From the NCBI RefSeq assembly GCF_021028955.1, contig NZ_JAIWPE010000016.1, positions 1 to 64,000 of the forward strand: a stretch of 64,000 nucleotides of DNA, read 5' to 3'. The stretch comes from Salipaludibacillus sp. CUR1. Its GTDB lineage: Bacteria > Bacillota > Bacilli > Bacillales > Salisediminibacteriaceae. How positions within the stretch are numbered: the stretch's first letter is position 1; every line of letters begins with the position of its first letter. The translations under genes were made by a program, and so were the position numbers. Under the pieces are notes generated by a model, which searched no databases, was not told where the DNA came from, and saw only the letters and a program-made list of their open reading frames with translations. Below, one piece after another: positions 53,878 to 61,702 of the stretch.

Positions 53878-55034
53878 ATGTTGTCAGATCTGTTTTGTTT
53901 AATCATCCAAAGGGTTAATAAAGCCCCTGCAAGCGACAAAATGCCGTAAAATAAATACACTGACAAAATGTTGTACCAATCCATGATCAAGCCTGCACTT
54001 ATGCTGAAAAACCACGCGCCTAAGCCATTACCGACAGCTGAGTATATGGCTACAGCCGTTGCTTTAACTTCTTTAGGGGCGAGCTCCGTTACATACTGAA
54101 GAGCAGCCGGGACAAATAAACCTATACTGAACCCCTGAATGATTGTAGTCACATATATAAAACCCGGTTCAGGGCCTGTGGCATAGAACAGCCATCTGAT
54201 TCCGGAAGCAAAGGCCGCAGCAAATAAAATAACAAGTATGCCCCGTTTCCTGATCCAGTTCCCTGCCCACCTCATGAAAGGAACTTCACTGCCGGCGGCT
54301 AACAGGAATGCAAAACCTACCCCTGCAAGTGAACCGCCGGTAAATTGAATCAATAAACCAAAATAAAAATTATTCGCCATAATCGGGCCGAAAACGAGAA
54401 AGGTAACCAGGAGGAACAGCATAAAGCCGGGAACTTTTACAAGCCGTTTCATTCCGCCTTTTAAGTCCACTTTTGTAGTCACCTGCTCCTTAGGCATACC
54501 CCATGAAAAGAAGGCGCTTATAAATAAAACGACCGCAAAACCGTAGAAGATGACAGACTGTCCAAACCAGTCTGATAAATTACCCATTAACCAGACGGAG
54601 ACAGCAAAACCTACTGCTCCCCACATACGAATATTCCCGTAGTCTCCGCCATGTCTGTACACATAATTCATAGCCATACTGTCTGACAATGGGATTACAG
54701 CACTTTGGAAGACAGCCAGACCGGCAGCAATTGTTACAAATACGATATACTCTTCAGCGAACAAATACGTAAATCCGACCGCTCCTGCACCTATACAAGC
54801 TGCTGTAAGAAGCATTCTCGGCCTCTTTGTATAATCGCTTAACATCCCCCAGACCGGCTGTGTAAGCAGCATAACAATAGGGCCAATGGACGTTATCACC
54901 CCTATTTGAGAACCGCTCAGCCCTGCCTCACTCTGTAAATAAACGCTTAATAGAGGAAATAAACCTCCAAAAGCGAAATATGCAAAAAAATAAAAAGCTT
55001 TCATATTAAAAAAAGTCTGTTGTTGGCTGTCCAT
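53862..55034 (-). CDS. Major facilitator superfamily transporter (MFS_1-like)
   Basis: A 390-residue membrane transporter with twelve likely helices. The loop between helices 2 and 3 carries WGMLSDYTKRPR, a variant of the MFS signature. The subtype resembles nucleoside/sugar MFS_1-like proteins, but the substrate cannot be told. AGGGATGTTTAA precedes the ATG. It lies 24 bp downstream of pepV on the same strand and may be co-transcribed; a peptide or amino acid link is only a guess. Confidence 0.88.
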   Translation of the reverse strand: MDSQQQTFFNMKAFYFFAYFAFGGLFPLLSVYLQSEAGLSGSQIGVITSIGPIVMLLTQPVWGMLSDYTKRPRMLLTAACIGAGAVGFTYLFAEEYIVFVTIAAGLAVFQSAVIPLSDSMAMNYVYRHGGDYGNIRMWGAVGFAVSVWLMGNLSDWFGQSVIFYGFAVVLFISAFFSWGMPKEQVTTKVDLKGGMKRLVKVPGFMLFLLVTFLVFGPIMANNFYFGLLIQFTGGSLAGVGFAFLLAAGSEVPFMRWAGNWIRKRGILVILFAAAFASGIRWLFYATGPEPGFIYVTTIIQGFSIGLFVPAALQYVTELAPKEVKATAVAIYSAVGNGLGAWFFSISAGLIMDWYNILSVYLFYGILSLAGALLTLWMIKQNRSDNIQAAS

Positions 55035-55058
55035 TTAAACATCCCTGGCTTTCCATAA

Positions 55059-56462
55059 TTATTGTTGGTTACATAGCTCGTAAATTGCTTCTGCGTACAT
55101 AGCCGTGATCTTAACAAGATTATCAATATCAATATACTCATCAGCCTGGTGTACGACGTCTTTCTGGCCAGGAAACAGCGGCCCGAAAGCCACACCTGCT
55201 TTTAAAGATCTCGCATAGGTCCCTCCGCCAATCGCAATCAAATCAGCTTTACTGCCTGTCTGGTTCTCATAAACCTTGGAAAGAGTCCTGATCAGCTGGT
55301 GGTCTTTACTTACCGCATGAGGCGGAGCATGTGAAATAATACTTCCAGTAAACCCTGCACTTGCGAAAATGCGGTCCAGCCTTTGCTTTACACTGTTAAA
55401 AATCACCCCATCAGGATAACGCAAATTAATGCCAATGCTGCTGTTATTTCCTCCTTCATACTTGACTGTTCCAATATTTAGAGTGAGATCCCCAAGCTCT
55501 TTATGCCTATGGTCAATTCCTGCCTTTTTACCGCGTGATTCATTAAAAAAGTAGTGAGTTAATGTGTGGAAGAAGTTTTTTTCTTTTTCATTAAGAGGCA
55601 GAGTGCACAAAAAGTCAGCCAAATACAGCGCCGCATTCAGGCCGTCTTCCGGTTCCATACCGTGGGCCGAGCGCCCCCGGAAAGTCAGCAGCACGGTGTC
55701 TGAATTATCCTCCACGCCTCCTTCAGCCTGAATGTGCGCTAAATAGTTTTTAAATTTTTCTTTTAACTGGTAGGCCGCACCCAGCTCTTTTTTATTCATA
55801 ACCACTGAAGCAAAATCAGGGACCATGTTTAGCCTGCTGCCTGAGTTGAAAGAACGGATAAGACCTTGTTTTTCCCCCACATCCAATTTATAAGTCAAGT
55901 CGGCTATTCCTTTCTCGGCATAAATTATAGGAAAATCTGCATCAGGCGCAAATCCGATCGTGGGCATTTCCTCACGGTCAAAATAATGACTGACGCACCG
56001 CCATTGACTCTCTTCATCTGTTCCTATTATCAACCTGACTCTTTTTCCTAATTTCACTCCCTTGTCCTTCAGTAATTTTAAGGCATGGTAAGCAGCCATT
56101 GTCGGTCCCTTATCGTCCAAAGCACCCCGGGCATAAATTTTTCCGTTTCTAACATCTGCATCAAAGGCAGGCGTAGTCCACCCTTCACCTTCAGGTACGA
56201 CATCAATATGACATAAGACCCCGACCAGATCTTCTCCTTCTCCCCACTCAATGTGAGCTGCCTTTCCATCCAGACCTTTCACAGTAAATCCATCTTTTTC
56301 AGCTTTATGCAACAGCCAGTTATACGCTTTGCGGATCCCTTCACCGAAAGGGGCATATGAAGAGGCAGTTGCTTCGTCTAAGACACTTTTTATTTGTAAA
56401 AATTCCTGTGTATTATTTACAATAATTTCTTTTCTTTCTTCAACTAATTTGTTCCAATTCAT
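55059..56462 (-). CDS. pepV: Dipeptidase PepV (M20 family)
   Basis: A cytoplasmic di-zinc M20 dipeptidase. The 467-residue protein has CHIDVVPEGEGW (near 85), GALDDKGP (near 117) and GTDEESQW (near 151), with a dimerisation/lid domain in the middle and a late ligand histidine region near VVHQADE. I start it at MNWNKLVEE, preceded by GGAGGAAGAAAAT; a five-codon extension lacks a site. Close in length to B. subtilis YtjP (463). Confidence 0.94.
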   Translation of the reverse strand: MNWNKLVEERKEIIVNNTQEFLQIKSVLDEATASSYAPFGEGIRKAYNWLLHKAEKDGFTVKGLDGKAAHIEWGEGEDLVGVLCHIDVVPEGEGWTTPAFDADVRNGKIYARGALDDKGPTMAAYHALKLLKDKGVKLGKRVRLIIGTDEESQWRCVSHYFDREEMPTIGFAPDADFPIIYAEKGIADLTYKLDVGEKQGLIRSFNSGSRLNMVPDFASVVMNKKELGAAYQLKEKFKNYLAHIQAEGGVEDNSDTVLLTFRGRSAHGMEPEDGLNAALYLADFLCTLPLNEKEKNFFHTLTHYFFNESRGKKAGIDHRHKELGDLTLNIGTVKYEGGNNSSIGINLRYPDGVIFNSVKQRLDRIFASAGFTGSIISHAPPHAVSKDHQLIRTLSKVYENQTGSKADLIAIGGGTYARSLKAGVAFGPLFPGQKDVVHQADEYIDIDNLVKITAMYAEAIYELCNQQ

Positions 56463-56580
56463 ATTTTCTTCCTCCATTTTAAATTCAAATATGAGTATAC
56501 GCTTTTACAGTGTAATGGAAAAGGGAGCCTGTGAATAGATATCTTTACAAAGGCTTAATAAATGTTAACAATCCGATAAC

Positions 56581-56820
56581 TTTACTAAAAGCACTTTCGT
56601 ACGTTAAAATATAGAAAAGGAGGGAGACACATTTAACTTTACCTCTTAGACAGGAGGTCTGAGTTCTGACTTGGCACATATTATTTTAAGCTAATCACAT
56701 TGATATTGGCCTCAGACTTAGATAAACACTTTAAATGACGTGGAGTATTTTTACAGACACTGAGACGCTTTTCTTTATCCGGTAAGGATAATGACCGGAC
56801 ACTTCAGTAGGCTGTCTTTT
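56581..56820 (+). ncRNA. Possible small RNA or structured leader before ytzE
   Basis: In the 394-bp gap between pepV and ytzE, TTTACT (56581-56586) and TAAAAT (56605-56610) are 18 bp apart and could be a promoter. No ORF follows the AGGAGG at about 56618. About 140 bp later a two-part hairpin occurs: ACAG/CTGT and ACTGA/TCAGT enclose TCCGGT-N10-ACCGGA (56753-56815), ending in CTTTT. This gives a transcript of about 200 nt, or a leader for ytzE if read through. Confidence 0.35.
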
Positions 56821-56895
56821 AAACATTCACCCTGTCTCCATTAAATTCAGTCTTACAATCTCTGAACACGGGTGACAAAAATAAGGAGTGGTTTT

Positions 56896-57114
56896 TTGAA
56901 ACCTTCAACTGAACGGATGTTAACTCGGATTAAATCCATTTACCTTTTTATCAGTAAAAGAGGAAGCGTCTCTACAAAAGAATTGGTTGAGGAGTTCGGG
57001 ATCACTGAACGAACTGTCCAGCGGGATTTGAATGTACTGGAATATAATAACCTTGTAGTCAGTCCTGAAAGAGGGTTATGGACTACAACCAATAAAAAAG
57101 TTAAAGTCTCCTAA
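56896..57114 (+). CDS. ytzE: DeoR-type HTH protein YtzE
   Basis: A 72-residue protein that is only the DeoR-family winged helix-turn-helix (KELVEEFGITERTVQRDLNVLE, residues about 27-48), with no sugar-phosphate sensor domain. It therefore binds DNA but may need a partner or simply act as a constitutive regulator. Length and sequence style match B. subtilis YtzE. The start is TTG, after AAGGAGTGG with suitable spacing; an eight-codon extension is unsupported. Target genes unknown. Confidence 0.9.
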   Translation: MKPSTERMLTRIKSIYLFISKRGSVSTKELVEEFGITERTVQRDLNVLEYNNLVVSPERGLWTTTNKKVKVS

Positions 57115-57121
57115 AAAAGAC

Positions 57122-57159
57122 AGAAAACCTGTTGTGATTTTTTCACGACAGGTTTTCTC
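57122..57159. terminator. Bidirectional terminator between ytzE and ytzG
   Basis: AGAAAACCTGTTGTGA and TCACGACAGGTTTTCT form a long stem with one G-T pair. It lies between convergent genes. Confidence 0.92.
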
Positions 57160-57163
57160 TGTA

Positions 57164-57877
57164 TTACGTACTGTTTATTAAGTTTTGAAGTTCGTCCTCT
57201 GTCAATTCTCTATAAGTTCCTAAATCAAGCGTCTCATCAAGATAAAGCGGCCCAATACGTTCTCTTTTAAGCCTAATGACTTTTTTTCCTCTTGTTTGAA
57301 ACATACGCTTGACCTGATGAAACTTTCCTTCATGAATAGTTATTCGAACGGTATCAGCTTCTTTGCCTTCTATACGTTCCACTTTAGCAGGCCTTGTCAC
57401 ATACCCGTCATCCAGTGTGACCCCTTTTTCCAAAGAATCAATATCTTCCTCACTGACAGGGCTGTCAAGATGAACGAGATACGTCTTGTCAACTTTCTTT
57501 TTTGGGGAAGTGAGCTTATGGGCCAGCTTTCCATCATTAGAAAGGAGCAGAAGTCCAGTTGTATCTTTATCAAGCCTTCCGACCGGGAAAGGGTTATATA
57601 AAGCATCTTCCGCTTCCAGAATTTCTGTGACAGCCGATTCCTTCAAGTCCTCCGTTGCCGACACATAACCTTGAGGCTTATTCATCATTAAATAAATGAA
57701 TTGTTTATATTCAAGTCTTTCTCCGAATACTTCAAGCATATCTTTATCAGGATCTACATGAACTTTCCCGTCTTTAACTGTTTCTCCATTTACAGAAAAA
57801 CCGCCTTTTTTTAAAAGTTTCTTTACTTCTTTCCGCGAACCGTAGCCCATGTTGGCTAATATCTTGTCAGCACGCAC
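57164..57877 (-). CDS. ytzG: RsuA-family 16S rRNA pseudouridine synthase (YtzG)
   Basis: A pseudouridine synthase of the RsuA/RluB group that modifies rRNA. The 237-residue protein has an N-terminal S4 domain (RADKILANMGYGSRKEV) and the catalytic domain with the aspartate in PVGRLDKDTTGLLLL near residue 103. I start it at GTG, six bases after GAGGGA; a 12-codon extension overlaps the upstream gene and is less likely. Immediately downstream of the SEDS gene. Confidence 0.93.
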   Translation of the reverse strand: MRADKILANMGYGSRKEVKKLLKKGGFSVNGETVKDGKVHVDPDKDMLEVFGERLEYKQFIYLMMNKPQGYVSATEDLKESAVTEILEAEDALYNPFPVGRLDKDTTGLLLLSNDGKLAHKLTSPKKKVDKTYLVHLDSPVSEEDIDSLEKGVTLDDGYVTRPAKVERIEGKEADTVRITIHEGKFHQVKRMFQTRGKKVIRLKRERIGPLYLDETLDLGTYRELTEDELQNLINST

Positions 57878-57896
57878 CGAGAATCCCTCATTTCTT

Positions 57897-59075
57897 CTAC
57901 TCTTCTTCTCCAAACATATAGTGCCTCGTTCTGATATTTACATTCAGAACAATCCCCACGGCCAGCATATTTGTTATTAACGCGCTCCCTCCATAACTGA
58001 CAAACGGAAGAGCTAATCCTGTAATTGGCACAAGACCAATTGTCATCCCTATATTTTGAAAGATTTGAAAAACGAGTAACCCGATAACTCCGGCAACTAA
58101 ATAGGTGCCAAAGCTGTTATTGCAAGTAAAGGCAATGATAACCATACGATACAATAACAGAAAGTAGACAACAATTAACACAGTCGCCCCAACAAAACCG
58201 AACTCTTCTGCAATCACTGTGAATATAAAGTCGGTATGCAATTCCGGAATTGCCCCGCTTTGTGATTTTACCCCGGCTCCAAATCCGCTTCCGTAAAGCT
58301 GTCCTGCCCCGATACCCTGTAAAGCATGATAAAGCTGGTACCCTTCCGCTCCTATATTTGCATTAGGGTCCAGCCAGGCATAAATTCTGCTTAACTGGTG
58401 AGGAGCTATAAGATAGTTGGAAAAAAACGCGAAATAGTTGTTATGAAGCCAAACGAGCAATGTTATAAAGCCAAGAGCAAGCGACATAATTAAACCAATC
58501 ATCCTGAATGTAACCCCTGCCATCAGAATAGCAATAAAAATGATTGCTCCGATGACGAGCGCTGTGCCCAAGTCAGGCTGTATAAGAATAAGGCCAAAAG
58601 GCGGAAGTCCTACAGCAAGTATTTTTCCTACAACAATACAGTCAGTTGTAAATGACTTTTCTCTGGGGGTTCTCGTAATCTGATATATTAAATGCGCCAG
58701 AGAAATAATGACGAATATTTTTACAAACTCAGAAGGCTGAAAGCGAAATAATCCATCGATTCCGATCCAGCGCTGTGCTCCATTTATCTCTATCCCGAAA
58801 AAGTGAACCAGAAGCAAAAGAATCATTCCGAGGATATAAAAAGGAATAGATAAATTTTTAAAAAAATCATAATCAATAACCATGGCCCCCATCATAAGAA
58901 CAGTACCGATGGCAAACCACAGAAGCTGACGCTGAATAAAATGGCCGGGGCCGACATTATACTGGTCAGCAGTTGCAGCACTGTATATAGCTAACAAACT
59001 GATACACATCAGTACGAATAAAAAGAACAGAAGTGTATAATCTAGCTGTTGAAAGGGACTTTTACGTTCTTGCAT
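57897..59075 (-). CDS. SEDS family protein, RodA type
   Basis: A SEDS (shape, elongation, division, sporulation) glycosyltransferase that polymerises lipid II, usually with a class B PBP. The 392-residue protein has ten likely membrane helices, the FQPSEFVKI motif, and the conserved extracellular GSGFGAGVKSQSGAIPE followed by HTDFIFTVIAEEFG; SYGGS lies near the end. AGGTGG lies four bases before the chosen ATG (MQERKSP). It is more RodA-like in the QSG-AIPE loop. It is 27 bp downstream of a second SEDS gene. Confidence 0.9.
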   Translation of the reverse strand: MQERKSPFQQLDYTLLFFLFVLMCISLLAIYSAATADQYNVGPGHFIQRQLLWFAIGTVLMMGAMVIDYDFFKNLSIPFYILGMILLLLVHFFGIEINGAQRWIGIDGLFRFQPSEFVKIFVIISLAHLIYQITRTPREKSFTTDCIVVGKILAVGLPPFGLILIQPDLGTALVIGAIIFIAILMAGVTFRMIGLIMSLALGFITLLVWLHNNYFAFFSNYLIAPHQLSRIYAWLDPNANIGAEGYQLYHALQGIGAGQLYGSGFGAGVKSQSGAIPELHTDFIFTVIAEEFGFVGATVLIVVYFLLLYRMVIIAFTCNNSFGTYLVAGVIGLLVFQIFQNIGMTIGLVPITGLALPFVSYGGSALITNMLAVGIVLNVNIRTRHYMFGEEE

Positions 59076-59102
59076 GTTTCCACCTACTAACACTCTCCTA
59101 AT

Positions 59103-60302
59103 TTATCTTACATAAGAGGCAGATGTTTTACCCACATATCCTCTATTTTTTTCTGTTGTTCCCTCACCGTTTTCATAAAGCCGTTCCTGGCGTTCTTTTT
59201 CTGTTCTTCTGGATATATTAGCCAGGATGCCCATGGAGATAAAGGTGACCATTAAAGAAGATCCTCCGTAGCTTAGGAACGGAAATGGAATACCAGTAAT
59301 AGGAAGGAACCCGTTTACTGCTCCGGCATTAAAGACCATCTGTATCCCCAGCTGAAAAACAATGCCAAACGCCAGCAAACTGCCAAAAGCATCCTTGCAC
59401 CTGGCCCCAATAACTACTCCTCTTCCAATGATGACGAGCATTAACAGAAAGACAAAAGTAATACCTATTAAACCCAGTTCCTCACTGATAATGGCCAGTA
59501 TAAAATCTGTATGGGCTTCAGGCAGATAAAATAATTTTTGAACGCTCTGGCCTAAGCCTGCCCCGGAAACGCCTCCGTGAGCAATCGCAATGTAAGACTG
59601 AACAAGCTGGAATCCTTCCGTCTGTTCCAGTTCAAACGGGTTCCTGTGCCCAAGAAGGCGGTTTAATCTGTAAGGGGCAGATTGGGCGTAATGGTACAGG
59701 GCCCATCCTGCCAGCGAGCCGAGCGAAATAATATGAAGAAGCCTTGCACCGGAACAAAAAGCAATCAGACCTGCAACTAAAACAATAGACGTGGCTGTTC
59801 CAAGGTCAGGCTGAAGCATAATCAGCACAAAGAAGATCAGTACAACAATCAAAGGCGGCATAACTCCGGTAAAGAATTTATTAATGTACGCCTGTTTCCT
59901 TGAATACACATAGGCTAAATAAATAATTGAACCCACTTTTACAAATTCTGACGGCTGAATTCTTAAACCGCCTATATTGATCCAGCGAGTGGCCCCGTTT
60001 ACCTCGTGGCCGACTCCAGGAACTAAAATTAACAGAAGCAGAAATATAGAACCTAAAACGATCCATTTTGCCAGTTTACGAAAATGGCGGTATGGAAAGA
60101 ACATAAAAAAAGTGAATAAAACAGCAGAAATCACCAGCCACTGAAGCTGACGATCGAAGAAGTAAGTTATATTATCGTGATGCTGATAACCTTGAACAAA
60201 ACTCGCACTGTAAACCATCACAAGGCCAAAAAATGCAAGAAGGAGTAAACTTACTATAAGATACCAATCTATGTAAAGCTTTTTACCATTTTTCTCTTCC
60301 AA
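59103..60302 (-). CDS. SEDS family protein, FtsW type
   Basis: A second SEDS lipid II polymerase, 399 residues with ten likely membrane helices. It has IQPSEFVKVG, GAGLGQSVQKLFYLPEAHTDF and PFLSYGGSS, the last two in the FtsW/SpoVE style. The start is TTG, five bases after GGAGGTGA; an extension of 14 codons is unsupported. No class B PBP is nearby. It is the first gene of the SEDS-SEDS-ytzG unit. Confidence 0.9.
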   Translation of the reverse strand: MEEKNGKKLYIDWYLIVSLLLLAFFGLVMVYSASFVQGYQHHDNITYFFDRQLQWLVISAVLFTFFMFFPYRHFRKLAKWIVLGSIFLLLLILVPGVGHEVNGATRWINIGGLRIQPSEFVKVGSIIYLAYVYSRKQAYINKFFTGVMPPLIVVLIFFVLIMLQPDLGTATSIVLVAGLIAFCSGARLLHIISLGSLAGWALYHYAQSAPYRLNRLLGHRNPFELEQTEGFQLVQSYIAIAHGGVSGAGLGQSVQKLFYLPEAHTDFILAIISEELGLIGITFVFLLMLVIIGRGVVIGARCKDAFGSLLAFGIVFQLGIQMVFNAGAVNGFLPITGIPFPFLSYGGSSLMVTFISMGILANISRRTEKERQERLYENGEGTTEKNRGYVGKTSASYVR

Positions 60303-60428
60303 GGAGTTCACCTCCATAGGCCACCCGCAGGCAACCATGCACATATTAATTCTTACATTATAGCAGAAGGGATAGAGCTCTAAAAGAGACTTGTGAACTG
60401 ACAGAGGAAATTATTTTCAATACATAAT

Positions 60429-60464
60429 AAAAATCTGCTGTAACAATGGTCACAGCAGATTTTT
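60429..60464. terminator. wrbA terminator (bidirectional)
   Basis: AAAAATCTGCTGT and ACAGCAGATTTTT form a perfect 13-bp stem with a 10-nt loop. Confidence 0.93.
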
Positions 60465-60494
60465 CAGGCTTGTTCTATTTACTTTAATGAATTT

Positions 60495-61115
60495 TTACCC
60501 TCTTAATGCTTTAGCCACGGTGGCCACCCGTTTCCCTAAACGTTTAGCCATTATTAAATCTCTCTCATCAGGCTCGTTGCTTCCATCAGGGCCAGCTACT
60601 GTGGAAGCTGAATAAGGGGAACCGCCAACCCCCTCATCTGTCATCATTTCCGGATTTTCTCCATAAGGAAGGCCTACATAGATAAGTCCAAAGTGAAGCA
60701 ATGGGACTATAGATGTAATCGCTGTTGTTTCCTGTCCGCCATGAATGGTATTAGTACTTGAGAAAATCCCTGTTGCTTTCCCTTCCAAGTCGCCGTTCAT
60801 CCACAAGGCGCCTGCCGAATCAATAAATTGTTTCATTTGTGCAGGCATAGAGCCGTAACGGGTAGGAATTCCCCATACAATTCCATCGGCCCACTTTAAA
60901 TCATCGTGGGTGGCAACAGGAATATCTTCCTGCGCTTTTTGTGCTTCTACATAGGCATCCTGTCCGGACATCGCTGCTTTAACTGCTTCAAATTCTTCTA
61001 CCCGGACAATTTTAACTTCCGCACCTTCTATATCTAAGACACCTTCTGCGACTGTTTTCGCCATTTTATAAATATGGCCGTATGAACTGTAATATGGCAC
61101 AAGAATTTTTGTCAC
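60495..61115 (-). CDS. wrbA: NAD(P)H:quinone oxidoreductase, WrbA type
   Basis: WrbA is an FMN-binding flavodoxin-like enzyme that reduces quinones by two electrons, avoiding semiquinone stress. The 206-residue protein has the FMN phosphate loop YYSSYGHIYKMA (near 8), GIPTRYGSMPAQMKQFID (near 82) and the GGSPYSASTVAG loop (near 165). Length is slightly above typical (about 200). It is divergent from an HxlR-family regulator, with paired operator-like half-sites over its promoter, implying induction by quinones or aldehydes. Confidence 0.93.
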   Translation of the reverse strand: MTKILVPYYSSYGHIYKMAKTVAEGVLDIEGAEVKIVRVEEFEAVKAAMSGQDAYVEAQKAQEDIPVATHDDLKWADGIVWGIPTRYGSMPAQMKQFIDSAGALWMNGDLEGKATGIFSSTNTIHGGQETTAITSIVPLLHFGLIYVGLPYGENPEMMTDEGVGGSPYSASTVAGPDGSNEPDERDLIMAKRLGKRVATVAKALRG

Positions 61116-61218
61116 TTTAACCCACTCCTATAATAATAGATTTAAATTGCTTGAAAAACCGCTTACCCGTAGATAGCATTCCTTGTACAGATAAATAATA
61201 AACCTCTTATTTTTTTAA

Positions 61219-61257
61219 ACTTACAATATTTTATTACGTTACTCACTATTTGTAAGT
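61219..61257. promoter_or_regulatory. wrbA promoter with flanking ACTTACAA/TTGTAAGT half-sites
   Basis: Minus-strand TTACAA (61255-61250) and TAAAAT (61233-61228) are 16 bp apart and fit a wrbA promoter. Exact 8-bp inverted half-sites ACTTACAA (61219-61226) and TTGTAAGT (61250-61257) flank it, one on the -35 box and one just past the -10. They resemble the TTAC...GTAA operators described for YodB/CatR. Confidence 0.5.
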
Positions 61258-61273
61258 ATAATATCGCAGCTGC

Positions 61274-61302
61274 TTACTAAAGTCAAGTGATTATGGTACA
61301 AT
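61274..61302 (+). promoter_or_regulatory. Candidate promoter of the HxlR-family gene
   Basis: TTACTA (61274-61279) and TG-G-TACAAT (-10 at 61297-61302) are 17 bp apart, about 37 bp before the coding start. Confidence 0.5.
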
Positions 61303-61338
61303 AATTCAAAGGGGTAACGTCTCCCAGGGAGTGATCAT

Positions 61339-61650
61339 ATGGTTAAAATGAACTTGTGCCCTAAATTTGAAACTGCTTTTCAGCTGCTTGGAAAACGGTG
61401 GAACGGGCTGATTATCCGTGTTTTGCTGAAGGGCCCTGTAAGGTTTCGTGATATTTCTGCAAATATTCCGGGTATGAGCGATAAAATGCTTGTAGACCGG
61501 CTTAAACAGCTTGAAGCGGCCGGGGTGGTCAGACGAAATGTATATCCGGAAACTCCCGTCCGCATCGAATATCAGCTGACTGATAAAGGAAAAGCGCTCG
61601 AACCCGCCTTAGATGAAATACAGGCATGGGCCGAACAGTGGATGGATTAA
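61339..61650 (+). CDS. HxlR (DUF24) family transcriptional regulator
   Basis: A 103-residue winged-helix protein of the HxlR/DUF24 family. The signature KRWNGLIIRVLLKGPVRF and the recognition region SDKMLVDRLKQLEAAGVV are clear. A single N-terminal cysteine at residue 7 (NLCPKF) matches the redox-sensing cysteine of YodB (C6) and CatR (C7), which sense quinones. YtcD of B. subtilis, from the same chromosomal region, is a relative. AGGGAGTGATC precedes the ATG. The divergent wrbA is the obvious target. Confidence 0.92.
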   Translation: MVKMNLCPKFETAFQLLGKRWNGLIIRVLLKGPVRFRDISANIPGMSDKMLVDRLKQLEAAGVVRRNVYPETPVRIEYQLTDKGKALEPALDEIQAWAEQWMD

Positions 61651-61685
61651 AAAGGTGCTTCGCAATTATAGCGAAGCACCTTTTG
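61649..61685. terminator. Bidirectional terminator between the HxlR gene and ytgP
   Basis: AAAAGGTGCTTCGC and GCGAAGCACCTTTT form a perfect 14-bp stem with a 7-nt loop. Confidence 0.95.
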
Positions 61686-61702
61686 TTTGTTTTCATGAGT
61701 CA

